DNA of 64,000 bases from Mycobacterium sp. (GCA_020438865.1 JAGQTU010000013.1:1-64000), one strand, 5' to 3'. Positions 25,056 through 35,408 are shown, counted from the stretch's first letter. The notes: generated by a model from the sequence alone, not told the origin. Translations and numbers: made by a program.

Positions 25056-26101
25056 GCGTCACCCGACTCGAGGCCGAATTCGTCTAGTGCAGGCGGCGGT
25101 CGATAGTCCGGCCGGTAGCCGTCGACCTTGACCGGACTGCCCACCAACCGGTACTCCCCCGCGGTGACCACCATGTCCGGTGTGGCGTCCAGCGCCTCCG
25201 GCAGTGACCGAACCGCGGCGGCCGGAATCCCCAGCGGCCGTAACCGCGACTCCCAGCCCACGGCCGTCTCGCCGGCCAGCGCTTCGGTGACCACGGCCAG
25301 CAGCTCGTCGCGGCGGGCGGATCGTTCGGCCATCGTCGGGAAGCCCTCGATGCCGGCCTCCGCGGCGAAGGACTTCCAGAAGCCGTCGTGGGTGATGAAC
25401 AGCGCCAGATAGCCGTCGGCGGTCGGGAACAGCTGGGCCGGAACGTAAAACGAGTGCGCCCCGAACGGGTGCCGGTGTGGGTGCACGCCGTCGTTGAGGT
25501 AGGCCGAGGCCTTGTAGTTCAGCTGGGAGAGCATCACGTCGCGCAGGGACACGTCCACCTGACCGCCGTCACCGGCGACAATCATGGCCAGCAGACCCAG
25601 CGCCGCGGTGAGCGCGGTGGAGTTGTCGACCGAGGAGTACCCGGGCAGCACCGGCGGGTCGTCGGGATCGCCGGTCATCGCGGCCACCCCGGTGGCGGCC
25701 TGGATGACGTAGTCGAACGCAGGGTAGTCGCCACCGTCGAGGCCGAATCCGGTGATCGCCACGCAGACGATGCGTTCGTTGTGCTTGCGCAGCGCTTCGT
25801 AGGTCAGGCCGAGCTTCATGATCACGGACGGCTTCATGTTGACCAGCAACGCGTGCGAGTCAGCGACCAACTCACCGAGGCGGCGTTGCCCCGCTTCGGA
25901 ATTGAGGTCCAGGGCGACGCTGCGCTTGTTGCGGTTGAGGCTGGCGAAATAGCTGTCGCCGACCTGCCGGGAAATCTCGCCGCCGGGCGGCTCGACCTTG
26001 ATGACGTCCGCGCCGAGGTCGGCCAGCATCATGGTGGCGTACGGCCCGGCCAGCATGGTGCCGACCTCGAGAACGCGGATGCCGTGCAATGGCCCTCTCA
26101 T
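25043..26101 (-). CDS. CaiB/BaiF-family CoA-transferase
   Basis: 352 residues. VLEVGTMLAGPYATMMLADLG, VIKVEPPGGE, SLNRNKRSVALDLN and the catalytic Asp in YPAFDYVIQAATG (D130). A second class III CoA-transferase, about 50 residues shorter than the one at 7011, so the two are not recent duplicates. It transfers CoA between an intermediate and an incoming acid. It ends the mutase operon (mutase, B12 subunit, LLM enzyme, CoA-transferase). ATG 26101 is preceded by GGAG, and the start region is tandemly duplicated. Confidence 0.88.
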   Translation of the reverse strand: MRGPLHGIRVLEVGTMLAGPYATMMLADLGADVIKVEPPGGEISRQVGDSYFASLNRNKRSVALDLNSEAGQRRLGELVADSHALLVNMKPSVIMKLGLTYEALRKHNERIVCVAITGFGLDGGDYPAFDYVIQAATGVAAMTGDPDDPPVLPGYSSVDNSTALTAALGLLAMIVAGDGGQVDVSLRDVMLSQLNYKASAYLNDGVHPHRHPFGAHSFYVPAQLFPTADGYLALFITHDGFWKSFAAEAGIEGFPTMAERSARRDELLAVVTEALAGETAVGWESRLRPLGIPAAAVRSLPEALDATPDMVVTAGEYRLVGSPVKVDGYRPDYRPPPALDEFGLESGDAQSS

Positions 26102-26128
26102 CGGGGCTCCATCATCGGGGCTCCATCA
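26101..26128. repeat. Tandem duplication of a 14-bp ribosome-site/start segment
   Basis: Two exact copies of a 14-bp unit (plus strand TCGGGGCTCCATCA) fill the space between the LLM stop and the CoA-transferase start. Read on the minus strand each copy gives ATGATGGAGCCCCG, so the GGAG ribosome site is present twice and the first copy overlaps the LLM stop. Confidence 0.8.
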
Positions 26129-27082
26129 TCGGATCTCGGCGGCCAGCTGCGAGATCACCTCGCGGGTGCGGTATTTCGAGGCGATCAGCTCGTCGCGTGT
26201 CTCGCCGATGGGAAGCAGCCGGACCGAGAGGTCGGTCACCCCGGCGTCGGCGAAAGCGCGAAACCGCGCCAGGATGGCCTCAGCGTCACCGGCCGCGGTC
26301 AGGTCACCGACGTCACGGGCGTCGCCGCGGTCGAGCAGCCGCTGGTAGTTAGGCGACGTCTCGGCCTCGGCCAGGATGCGGTTGGCACGGGCCTTGGCGG
26401 CCTCGATCTCGGAGTTCGCGCACAGGCAGACCGGGATGCCGGCGACGATGCGCGGCGCCTTGCGGCCGGCGTTCTCGGCGGCCTTGGTGATCTTCGGCGC
26501 GATGTGGTCCCCGATCGCGCGCTCGTCGGCCATCCACAGCACGGTGCCGTCGGTCAGTTCGCCCGCGATCTGCAGCATCACCGGGCCCAGCGCGGCGACC
26601 AGGACCGGCAGCGGTGAATCCGCGCCCAGCACAGTCGGATTGTGAACGGTGAAGTTGTCGTTCTCGACATCGACGTCACCCGGGCCGGCCAGCGCGGCGT
26701 TGAGCACCTCGAGGTAGTCGCGGGTGTAGGCGGCCGGCTTCTCGTAGGGGATGCCGAGCATGTCGCGCACGATCCAGTGATGCGACGGCCCGACTCCCAG
26801 CGCCAGCCGTCCGCCGGAACCGGCGTGTACCGACAGCGCCTGGCGGGCCAGCGCGATCGGATGCTGGGCCTGCAACGGGACGACGGCAGTGCCCAGTTCG
26901 ATGCGGCTGGTCCGGCTGCCCATCAGCGACACCATGGTCAGCGCGTCGAAGTCGTTGGGCACCTGGGGCATCCACGCGGTGTCGAATCCCGCCGTCTCGG
27001 CCCACTCGATATCCTCGAGGAACTTCTTGACCTTGCGGGCCATATCGCCGCGCTCGGCGCCGATCATCACGCCGAGCCTCAT
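26126..27082 (-). CDS. LLM-class F420-dependent oxidoreductase
   Basis: 318 residues, a luciferase-like TIM barrel. RLGVMIGAERGDMARKV at the start, TAWMPQVPNDFDALT, SRIELGTAVVPLQAQHPIALARQ, and GGRLALGVGPSHHWIV near residue 105, the motif typical of mycobacterial F420-dependent LLM proteins. It would use F420H2 (or FMN) to reduce or oxidise a carbonyl or double bond. ATG 27082 overlaps the stop of the B12-subunit gene by 4 bp, so it is translated with the mutase, an unusual partnership whose meaning is not known. Confidence 0.85.
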   Translation of the reverse strand: MRLGVMIGAERGDMARKVKKFLEDIEWAETAGFDTAWMPQVPNDFDALTMVSLMGSRTSRIELGTAVVPLQAQHPIALARQALSVHAGSGGRLALGVGPSHHWIVRDMLGIPYEKPAAYTRDYLEVLNAALAGPGDVDVENDNFTVHNPTVLGADSPLPVLVAALGPVMLQIAGELTDGTVLWMADERAIGDHIAPKITKAAENAGRKAPRIVAGIPVCLCANSEIEAAKARANRILAEAETSPNYQRLLDRGDARDVGDLTAAGDAEAILARFRAFADAGVTDLSVRLLPIGETRDELIASKYRTREVISQLAAEIR

Positions 27083-27495
27083 ACCGACTCCCCCGCCTTC
27101 TCGGTCAGCGCGCGGACGTCGCGGACGAGGTCATCCAGTGACGTCCCAGTCGGAAACACCGCGGCCGCACCGACTTCGAACAACTTGGCCACGTCGCCCT
27201 GCGGGATGGTCCCGCCGACGATGACGGCAATGTCCCCGGCGTCGGCCGCGCGCAGCGCGTCGACGGTCCGCTTGGTCAGCGCGATGTGCGCGCCGGACAG
27301 GATGGACAGGCCCACCACGGCCACGTCCTCCTGCAGCGCGATCGACACGATGTCCTCGATGCGTTGCCGGATGCCGGTGTAGATGACCTCGAAGCCGGCG
27401 TCCCGAAGCGCGCGCGCCACGATCTTCGCGCCGCGGTCGTGGCCGTCGAGGCCGGGCTTGGCAACGAGAATACGAGCAGACATCACTCCGGCCAT
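27079..27495 (-). CDS. Cobalamin-binding small subunit of an acyl-CoA mutase
   Basis: 138 residues from ATG 27495 (ATG 27483, with CGGAG before it, gives 134). It is the stand-alone B12 domain: DxHxxG in GLDGHDRGAKI (D17, H19, G22; His is the lower axial ligand), LSILSGAHIALTK, and VGGTIPQGD. Such small subunits (MeaA/IcmB/HcmB type) pair with the separately encoded catalytic subunit, here the gene 22 bp upstream. This subunit carries adenosylcobalamin for a radical 1,2-rearrangement. Confidence 0.92.
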   Translation of the reverse strand: MAGVMSARILVAKPGLDGHDRGAKIVARALRDAGFEVIYTGIRQRIEDIVSIALQEDVAVVGLSILSGAHIALTKRTVDALRAADAGDIAVIVGGTIPQGDVAKLFEVGAAAVFPTGTSLDDLVRDVRALTEKAGESV

Positions 27496-27517
27496 CTCTT
27501 CTTCGCGCGAGCGCTCA

Positions 27518-29095
<1,578 letters not shown>

Positions 29096-29121
29096 CGGTG
29101 GATACCGTACTTGCAGTTTAG

Positions 29122-29136
29122 GAGAATGCCAATACC
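29122..29136. promoter_or_regulatory. Half-site related to the regulon palindrome at the mutase/AacS promoter
   Basis: GAGAATGCCAATACC keeps the left GAGAAT arm but not the right. It lies 27 bp before the mutase ATG and 64 bp before the acetoacetyl-CoA synthetase GTG. Weak on its own; listed because every other divergent promoter in this segment carries the motif. Confidence 0.3.
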
Positions 29137-29199
29137 ATTTCCAGCAAGCCGTGTGCAGATTTGGTGATATCCCCAGGTAGAAGTGATGAGAGGAGCACG

Positions 29200-31134
29200 G
29201 TGCCGCGCACTGACGGTCCCACGGGCATCGAACCGCAGTGGAGACGGTTCGCCGCGACGACGGCCGCCCGCCACGGCGCGCCCGCCGGTGACTACCCGGC
29301 CCTGTGGCAATGGTCGGTCGACCACCCGGCACCGTTCTGGCGCGCAGTCTGGGAGCACTTCGACGTCCGCGCGACCACCGGTCCGCAACCGGGCGAAGCG
29401 GGTGTACTGGCCGATGCCACGATGCCGGGCGCGCGCTGGTTTCCCGGCGTCACCCTGAACTACGTCGACCAGATCCTGCGGCACGCCTCGCGCAGCGGGC
29501 CGGCCATCGTCGGCATGGACGAGGACGGCACCCGCACCGAGATCGGCTGGGCCGAGCTGCCGGGCCGGGTCGGCGCGGTGGCGGCCGAACTGCGCCGCCT
29601 GGGCGTCGGGCCGGGCGACACCGTCGCCGGGTACCTGCCCGACGTGGCCGAGGCGATGATCGCGTTCCTGGCCACGGCGGCCATCGGGGCGATTTGGTCG
29701 GCCTGTGGGCAGGACTACGCGCCGCAGGGGGCGGCGGCCCGGCTGGCCCAACTGAAGCCCAAGGTTCTGTTCAGCGCCGACGGGTACCGGCTCAATGGCA
29801 ACCGGATCGACAAGCGTTCGGACACAGCGGAATTGGTGGAGCTCCTCGACGGGGCGCAGCTGATCCTGCTCGACGGCGATGGCTACCGGGACCTGGTGAG
29901 CGAGCCCGTCGCCCCCGAGGTGACGGCGGTGCCGTTCGACCACCCGCTGTGGGTGTTGTTCAGTTCCGGCACCACCGGCCGCCCCAAGGGCATCGTGCAC
30001 GGCCATGGCGGGGTGATCCTCGAACATCTGAAAGCCGCTGCGCTGCACGCCGACCTGGCCCCGGGCGACGTCTTCTTCTGGCAGACCGCGCTGAGCTGGA
30101 TGATGTGGAACTTCCGGATCGCCGGGCTGATGTGCGGCGCCACGGTGGTCTGCTACAGCGGCCATCCGCTCTTCCCAGACGCCGACCGGCTCTGGCAGCT
30201 CGTGGAAGACGAGCGGGTCACCTACTTCGGCACCAGCCCGGGCCACCTGCTGGCCTCCCGCAAGGCCGGCCTGCACCCCGGCGCCGCCCACGACCTGAGC
30301 CGACTGACCACCATCGGCAGCACCGGCTCACCGCTGCCGGCCGATCTGTTCAGCTGGGTGCACGACGAGGTCGGCGAACACGTGGCGGTGTCCTCGATCA
30401 GCGGCGGCACCGACGTGGTGACGGCCTTCGCCGGCGGGACGGCGGGCGTCCCAGTGGTCGCCGGCGAACTGACGACGCGCTACCTCGGGGTGGACCTGCA
30501 CAGCTGGTCACCGCAGCGCACGCCGCTGATCGGCGAGGTCGGCGAGATGGTGATCACCACCCCGATGCCGTCGATGCCGGTTGGGTTCTGGAACGATGAC
30601 GACGGATCACGTTATCGGGCAGCGTATTTCGACCACCACTGGGCGGATGGTCCCGCTCGAGATGTGTGGCGGCACGGCGACTGGGTGACCGTCACCGAAC
30701 GTGGCTCGCTGATCATCCACGGCCGCAGCGACGCCACCCTGAACCGGCACGGCATCCGGATGGGCTCGGCCGACATCTACGAGGTGGTGGAGGCGATCGA
30801 CGCCGTCACCGAGGCGTTCGTGCTGGGCATCGACGGGCCGGACGGCGCGTACTGGATGCCGCTGTTCGTCACCCTGGTGCCGGAACGGCACCTCGACGAC
30901 GAACTCGTCGACACCATCCGGTCGGCGATCAAGACCAGGCTCTCTCCCCGGCACGTGCCCGACGACGTGATCGCGGCACCGGGCATCCCGCACACCCGCA
31001 CCGGCAAGAAACTCGAGGTGCCGGTCACCGCGATCATGGCCGGCCACAGCGACGTGTCGCTGGATCCGCGGTCGATCGACAACCCCGACCTCATCGACTG
31101 GTACGCCGAGCGCGGCCGGGCACACACCTGGTGA
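29200..31134 (+). CDS. Acetoacetyl-CoA synthetase
   Basis: 644 residues from GTG 29200, preceded by GAGGAGCAC. ANL enzyme of the acetoacetate-CoA ligase subgroup: N-terminal DYPALWQWSVDHPAPFWRAVWEHF-like cap, WFPGVTLNYVD, P-loop VLFSSGTTGRPKGIVHGHGG, DVFFWQTALSWMMWNF (subgroup hallmark), GGTDVVTAF, and the C-terminal TRTGKKLEVP with the catalytic Lys. It makes acetoacetyl-CoA from acetoacetate, ATP and CoA, feeding the thiolases. It is divergent from the mutase gene. Use of another 3-ketoacid is possible. Confidence 0.88.
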   Translation: MPRTDGPTGIEPQWRRFAATTAARHGAPAGDYPALWQWSVDHPAPFWRAVWEHFDVRATTGPQPGEAGVLADATMPGARWFPGVTLNYVDQILRHASRSGPAIVGMDEDGTRTEIGWAELPGRVGAVAAELRRLGVGPGDTVAGYLPDVAEAMIAFLATAAIGAIWSACGQDYAPQGAAARLAQLKPKVLFSADGYRLNGNRIDKRSDTAELVELLDGAQLILLDGDGYRDLVSEPVAPEVTAVPFDHPLWVLFSSGTTGRPKGIVHGHGGVILEHLKAAALHADLAPGDVFFWQTALSWMMWNFRIAGLMCGATVVCYSGHPLFPDADRLWQLVEDERVTYFGTSPGHLLASRKAGLHPGAAHDLSRLTTIGSTGSPLPADLFSWVHDEVGEHVAVSSISGGTDVVTAFAGGTAGVPVVAGELTTRYLGVDLHSWSPQRTPLIGEVGEMVITTPMPSMPVGFWNDDDGSRYRAAYFDHHWADGPARDVWRHGDWVTVTERGSLIIHGRSDATLNRHGIRMGSADIYEVVEAIDAVTEAFVLGIDGPDGAYWMPLFVTLVPERHLDDELVDTIRSAIKTRLSPRHVPDDVIAAPGIPHTRTGKKLEVPVTAIMAGHSDVSLDPRSIDNPDLIDWYAERGRAHTW

Positions 31135-31135
31135 G

Positions 31136-31438
31136 CTACTGCCCCGGGAACCCGGACAGGATCACCGCGTTGGTGTGCGCGGCGGCCTGCCGCAGTTCGC
31201 GCGCAGCGGTGTAGGCCTCCGAGTCGTACCAGGCCCGGGCGTCCTCGACGGAGTCGAACTCCAGCACCACCGTCTGGTGGCCGTGCCACTGCCCCTCGAG
31301 CACCTCAGGCCTGGGATCCACGGCGAGGATCTTGACGTTACCCATCGCCGCGCCCGCCGCCCGCCCGTAGGCCTTCATGCCCTCCGGATCCTTGATCTCC
31401 TCGGTCAGGATGACGTATCCCTTGGGGCCCGTAGCCAT
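31136..31438 (-). CDS. DUF1330 family protein
   Basis: 100 residues, a dimeric alpha-beta barrel-like fold. Typical DUF1330 pattern: YVILTEEIKDPEGMKAYGRAA, LEGQWHGHQTVVLEFDSVEDARAWYDSEAY, and an Ala-rich end. Function unknown for the family; members often sit in catabolic operons. It converges on the synthetase gene (1 bp between stops) and shares its 105-bp divergent promoter, with a regulon palindrome, with the aldehyde dehydrogenase gene. Confidence 0.85.
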   Translation of the reverse strand: MATGPKGYVILTEEIKDPEGMKAYGRAAGAAMGNVKILAVDPRPEVLEGQWHGHQTVVLEFDSVEDARAWYDSEAYTAARELRQAAAHTNAVILSGFPGQ

Positions 31439-31470
31439 GGCGACTCCTTCGGTGGTTGACGCGATCGCCG

Positions 31471-31485
31471 GAGAATGATGTTCTC
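31471..31485. promoter_or_regulatory. Regulon palindrome GAGAATGATGTTCTC, copy at DUF1330/aldehyde dehydrogenase promoter
   Basis: GAGAA-TGATG-TTCTC has 5-bp perfect arms and matches the consensus at most positions. It lies 32 bp before the DUF1330 ATG and 58 bp before the aldehyde dehydrogenase ATG. It is the right-most copy found and marks the likely end of the regulon. Confidence 0.65.
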
Positions 31486-31543
31486 ATAAAGCGAATAACA
31501 GGCTTCCGCCGACTGCTGGGCCGGCCGAACGAGGAGTGTGGGG

Positions 31544-33028
31544 ATGACCAACGTCGACAACGACACCGGCGTGCTGGCCGGCGAGCAGCGGATGCTCATC
31601 GACGGCGAGTTGCGGTTCACCGACTCCGGGGCGTTGTTCGACGTCGTGCACCCGGCCTCCGAGCAGGTCGCCGGACAGGCCACCGACGGAACGGTCACCG
31701 ACGTCGAGCGGGCCACCACCGCGGCGCGGCGAGCCTTCGACACGACCGACTGGCCGCGCGACGTCGAATTCCGCCACCACTGCCTGCGCCAGCTGCAGGA
31801 GGCGCTGACCGCCGAACAGGAGCGGCTGCGCCGCATCGTCATCACCGAGGTGGGCTGCCCGGTGTCGGTCACCGGCAGCCAGATCGAAAGCCCGATCGCC
31901 GAGGTCGGTCACTGGGCCGAGCACGGCCGGGCCTTCGACTATCTGGTGGACACCGGGGTGCACGAAACCCCGCTGGGTCCGGCGCGGCGCAAGATCCAGT
32001 ACGACCCGGTGGGTGTGGTCGGCGCGATCACGCCCTGGAATGTGCCGTTCTACCTCAACATCGCCGAGACGGTGCCGGCGCTCATGGCCGGTAACACCGT
32101 GGTGCTCAAGCCGGCCCAGCTGACGCCGTGGTCGGGCACCGAGCTGGGCCGCATCGTCGCGGAGAAGACCGACATCCCGGCCGGGGTGTTCAACGTCATC
32201 ACCTCCAACGCCAACGAGGTGGGGGCGGCGCTGTCGGCCGACCCCCGGGTGGACATGATCACATTCACCGGATCGACGGCGACCGGCCGGGCGATCCTCG
32301 CCGCCGGCGCGTCGACGGTGAAGAAGACGCTGCTGGAACTCGGCGGCAAGTCGACCCACATCATCTGTGACGACGCCGATTTCGCCGCCTGCCTGCCGAT
32401 GGCCGGCATGATGGCCTGCGTCATGTCCGGGCAGAGCTGTATCCTGTCCAGCCGAGTCCTGTTGCCGCGCAGCCGGTATGCCGAGGGCATCGAGGCGCTG
32501 AAGACCATCATGGAGAACTTCCCGGTGGGCGACCCGTGGACACCCGGCATCATGCAGGGCCCGCAGATCAGCGAAACCCAGCGGCGCAAGACGCTGGGTT
32601 TGGTCCAGTCGGCGATCGCCGACGGGGCCACCCTGGTCACCGGCGGCGGCATCCCGGAGAACCTTCCGGTCGGCTACTACGTGCAGCCGACGCTGCTGTC
32701 CGACGTGGACCCCACGTCGACCATCGCCCAGACCGAAATCTTCGGTCCGGTGATCACCGTGACCCCGTACGACACCGACGACGAGGCCGTCGCGATCGCC
32801 AACAACACCATCTACGGGCTGTCCGGCGATGTCAGCAGCGGCAGCGACGAGCGGGCGCTGAACATCGCCCTGCGGTTGCGCACCGGCAGCGTCACCACCA
32901 ACAACCACTCGTTCTTCGGCATCACCAGCCCGTTCGGCGGCACCAAGCAGAGCGGACTGGGCCACCGCAACGGCGCCGAAGGCTACAAGGAGTACCTCAA
33001 CATGAAGACGATCGGCGTTCGCCCGTAG
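31544..33028 (+). CDS. NAD(P)+-dependent aldehyde dehydrogenase
   Basis: 494 residues from ATG 31544, GAGGAG upstream (GTG 31538 is also in frame). PWNVPFYLNI and KPAQLTPWSGTELG (cofactor), FTGSTATG, general-base Glu in LELGGKS, catalytic Cys in MSGQSCILSSR, EIFGPVITVTPYD, and SPFGGTKQSGLG near the C-terminus. Full family length. It oxidises an aldehyde to the carboxylate, perhaps one produced by oxygenases of the island. Under a regulon palindrome. Confidence 0.92.
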   Translation: MTNVDNDTGVLAGEQRMLIDGELRFTDSGALFDVVHPASEQVAGQATDGTVTDVERATTAARRAFDTTDWPRDVEFRHHCLRQLQEALTAEQERLRRIVITEVGCPVSVTGSQIESPIAEVGHWAEHGRAFDYLVDTGVHETPLGPARRKIQYDPVGVVGAITPWNVPFYLNIAETVPALMAGNTVVLKPAQLTPWSGTELGRIVAEKTDIPAGVFNVITSNANEVGAALSADPRVDMITFTGSTATGRAILAAGASTVKKTLLELGGKSTHIICDDADFAACLPMAGMMACVMSGQSCILSSRVLLPRSRYAEGIEALKTIMENFPVGDPWTPGIMQGPQISETQRRKTLGLVQSAIADGATLVTGGGIPENLPVGYYVQPTLLSDVDPTSTIAQTEIFGPVITVTPYDTDDEAVAIANNTIYGLSGDVSSGSDERALNIALRLRTGSVTTNNHSFFGITSPFGGTKQSGLGHRNGAEGYKEYLNMKTIGVRP

Positions 33029-33038
33029 CGTCCTGCCT

Positions 33039-33088
33039 CGGGAAGGCATCGGGAAGGCATCGGGAAGGCACTGAGAAGGCACTGAGAG
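33039..33088. repeat. 11-bp tandem repeat after the aldehyde dehydrogenase gene
   Basis: About four and a half copies of an 11-bp unit, first as CGGGAAGGCAT twice, then CGGGAAGGCAC, then TGAGAAGGCAC and a partial TGAGAGC. It begins 11 bp after the stop codon. A microsatellite-like array that could vary in copy number between strains. Confidence 0.75.
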
Positions 33089-33114
33089 CGAAATCGGGGC
33101 GGGATCCTCGCTCT
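33085..33114 (+). terminator. Possible terminator hairpin for the aldehyde dehydrogenase gene
   Basis: AGAGCGA (33085-33091) pairs with TCGCTCT (33108-33114) around a 16-nt loop, within the 180-bp gap after the aldehyde dehydrogenase stop. No T tract. The remaining 90 bp before the next gene hold its ribosome site GGGAGGG and no other recognisable element. Confidence 0.35.
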
Positions 33115-33208
33115 GGTTGCCATCTCAACACACAAGTAACGTGTTCGGGTCTCGGCACGGCGAGGACTCCGTCTACATTCGACACCGTCGGCACAGGGAG
33201 GGAATCAG

Positions 33209-33463
33209 ATGAGGATCGAATTGCCGTACGTCACCGTGACCGTCGACGACGGCGTCCGTGACCGGTTGGCGTATGCCGGCGAGCGGCTGCGGTTGGCGCT
33301 GACCGCCTACCTGCGCAACGCAGCCGACGACGTCGACGGGCTCGGGCGCAAGGCGAGCGCGGCCTGTCAGACCGCGGCGCGGCGCGTCGACTCGGCGATG
33401 ACCGTTGCGCGGGACCGCGTCGCGGCCGAGCAGTCCGGGGCACCGACGCTGAAGGTGGTGTGA
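33209..33463 (+). CDS. Small hypothetical protein
   Basis: 84 residues, ATG 33209 with GGGAGGG 8 bp upstream. Charged and probably helical (DRLAYAGERLRLALTAYLRNAADD and repeated Ala/Arg heptads), with no signal peptide or cysteine-based site. Its stop overlaps the GTG of the following SDR by GTGA, so it is coupled to it. I do not recognise a family. Confidence 0.65.
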   Translation: MRIELPYVTVTVDDGVRDRLAYAGERLRLALTAYLRNAADDVDGLGRKASAACQTAARRVDSAMTVARDRVAAEQSGAPTLKVV

Positions 33464-34239
33464 CGGTGAGCGCGCCGACGGTCTTCATCACCGGTGCCGC
33501 GGCAGGCATCGGCCGCGCTACGGCACTGACCTTCGCCCGGCACGGTTACCGCGTCGGCGCCTACGACATCGACCTGGCCGGCCTGGCGTCGCTGCGCGAC
33601 GAGATCACCGGCCACGGCGGCGACGTGGTGATCGGAAAGCTCGACGTCACCAACGCCGAGGAATGGTCCGAACAGCTCGAGCAGTTCACCGGCCCCGCCC
33701 GCCGGCTCGACATCCTGGTCAACAACGCCGGCGTCCTGACGACCGGCGCCTTCCAGGATGTTCCGCTCAAGACCCACGAGCGGATGATCGACATCAACTT
33801 CTACGGCGCCCTGGCCGGCCTGCACGCCGCCTTCCCGTACCTGCGTGACACCGCGGGCGCCCAGGTGGTCAACATGTGCTCGGCCTCGGCGATCTACGGA
33901 CAACCCGAGTTGGCCACCTACTCGGCTACCAAGTTCGCCCTTCGGGCGCTGACCGAGGCGCTCGAACTGGAATGGCGGCGGTTCGGCATCAGGGTGCTGG
34001 CGATATGGCCGCTGTTCGTGCAGACCGCCATGACCGACGGCGTCGAAACCGGCAGCACCAAGACGCTGGGCATACACCTCAAGCCAGAAGACGTTGCCAA
34101 GGCGGTGTATTCGGCCACCCACTCCGGGCGCAGGTGGTTGACCAGGGTGCACTATCCGGTGGGCCGCCTGACGGGGATCTCCCAACGCACGCCCGGCTGG
34201 GCGCAGCGGCTGATCACCAAGACGGTGACCCGCAGCTAA
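33460..34239 (+). CDS. Short-chain dehydrogenase/reductase
   Basis: 259 residues; GTG 33460 overlaps the previous stop, and GTG 33466 is an alternative start. Cofactor motif ITGAAAGIGRATA (TGxxxGIG), NNAGV, catalytic Ser in NMCSASAIYG and Tyr-x3-Lys in TYSATKFALR. The C-terminal part has VHYPVGRLTGISQRTPGWAQRL, a basic amphipathic tail seen in membrane-associated mycobacterial SDRs. Substrate unknown. It lies outside the palindrome regulon. Confidence 0.85.
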   Translation: MTVSAPTVFITGAAAGIGRATALTFARHGYRVGAYDIDLAGLASLRDEITGHGGDVVIGKLDVTNAEEWSEQLEQFTGPARRLDILVNNAGVLTTGAFQDVPLKTHERMIDINFYGALAGLHAAFPYLRDTAGAQVVNMCSASAIYGQPELATYSATKFALRALTEALELEWRRFGIRVLAIWPLFVQTAMTDGVETGSTKTLGIHLKPEDVAKAVYSATHSGRRWLTRVHYPVGRLTGISQRTPGWAQRLITKTVTRS

Positions 34240-34502
34240 CCGATCGAGCTGGACGGCCTGCGGGGCGGCTGTTGGTTCTGCTGGAACGACAGGCAGACAC
34301 CCAGGTTGCCCGGTGTGCAGGTCACTCCGTTGATGGTCGGCGCCTGTTGCGGGGAGAAGCACTGACCGTTGTACGGGTTGGTGATGAAGCCGGGCGCACA
34401 GCCGTTCGCGGCAGCCACCGGACTGACGGTGATCGCGGCCGCCGTCATCAGGCAGCTGAATCCGGCGACGAACAGTCGGCGCAGGTGTTTGGTCATCGAC
34501 AT
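34236..34502 (-). CDS. Small secreted Cys-containing protein
   Basis: 88 residues. A Sec signal peptide (KHLRRLFVAGFSCLMTAAA... ending near VAA-A/N at about residue 32) is followed by a 55-residue mature domain with four Cys (CAPGF, QCFSP, TCTPG, VCLSF). The Cys pairs suggest two disulfides. The tail is Pro/Arg/Ser-rich. Similar small exported proteins are common in mycobacteria but have no assigned function. The 3' end overlaps the convergent SDR stop by 4 bp. Confidence 0.75.
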   Translation of the reverse strand: MSMTKHLRRLFVAGFSCLMTAAAITVSPVAAANGCAPGFITNPYNGQCFSPQQAPTINGVTCTPGNLGVCLSFQQNQQPPRRPSSSIG

Positions 34503-34551
34503 CGGCCTCCGGTGGCAAGCCTACCTTTGGTCGCAGCGCGGACCCTTCGCG

Positions 34552-35109
34552 TCAGGCCTGCGCCCCGTTGGCTGCGCAGGCCAACTGCGCGTTGTGCGAA
34601 TCGGTGTTCAGTTCGTTGGCCGCGTTGTTCAGCGAATTACCGCCGCCGCGCAGACCCATGATCAGCACCAGCTTGGTCGCATGCAGGGACCAGGACCGCA
34701 TCGGCGAGGAAACGTCGGGCGGCACTCCGGGGAAGTTCGCGGCGCTCATCGCGGCCGCGGCGGCCTCTCGCAGGGCGGTGCGGCCGATGACGTTGGAGTC
34801 GTGCACGGTCGGGTCCCGGTAGTTCACCAGATTGCCGCTGCCCGCACTGTTGTAGGCGAAGTCCTCGTAGTTGCTGGCGGCGTAGCTGATGGCCGCACCG
34901 AACTGGCTGCACGCACCCAGGGCGCCGGAGCCCTGATCCGGTGGCGCCGCAGCGGCGAGCGGATCGGCTTGTTGAATCGGGATCGGCGCCGGCGAATCGC
35001 CGGTGGCATCGGCGGGGTCAGCGGCTGCGGTCGCGGCGAGGGCCAGCGCGAGCCCCACCCCGATCATCGCCACTCCCAGTGCCCGACCGCAGGTCTGTGC
35101 CGGCCTCAT
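34552..35109 (-). CDS. Secreted hypothetical protein
   Basis: 185 residues from ATG 35109 with GGAAGGGGAA upstream. Signal peptide at residues 1-35 ending in ATAAADPAD, then a Pro/Ala linker and a helical domain with GACSQFGAAISYAASNYEDFAYNSAG and two Cys (GACSQF and QLACAANG) likely forming one disulfide. It resembles small exported mycobacterial proteins of unknown role. Same strand as the small Cys protein downstream (49 bp apart). Confidence 0.75.
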   Translation of the reverse strand: MRPAQTCGRALGVAMIGVGLALALAATAAADPADATGDSPAPIPIQQADPLAAAAPPDQGSGALGACSQFGAAISYAASNYEDFAYNSAGSGNLVNYRDPTVHDSNVIGRTALREAAAAAMSAANFPGVPPDVSSPMRSWSLHATKLVLIMGLRGGGNSLNNAANELNTDSHNAQLACAANGAQA

Positions 35110-35408
35110 CGTTCCCCTTCCGATCGCGTCGACCCATCCCGGCTGAACATCGAATTGGATTGAGCCGTGACCAGATTGGGGCAAGCATCTGGCGAGCGCG
35201 CGTCGTCGTGGTTAACCGCGGGACAACACAAGGTGCCGCCCAGCAATTCAGCGGTCGCCGTCGAAAAGCGCCGAGGCGGCCAGACGTCCGGTAGACCACT
35301 TTCGGGTGTGAGTTGTTGACGCCGTGTTCACCGGGTGGCAACTCGATGACTCAATGATTCCTCGGGAACTATTCCAATTCCCCGGATGACGAGAGGCGCC
35401 GACGAGAT
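35110..35408. other. Intergenic region before the first porin
   Basis: A 299-bp divergent gap. It must contain promoters for the secreted protein and the first porin. Its right end, with GACGAGAGGCGCCGA at 35388-35402, is repeated in front of the second porin, so the duplication included promoter DNA. No other structure is seen. Confidence 0.5.

Noticed and set aside
29096..29199. Cobalamin riboswitch upstream of the mutase genes
   Set aside because: The gap to the divergent gene is only 104 bp and no B12-box-like sequence is visible.
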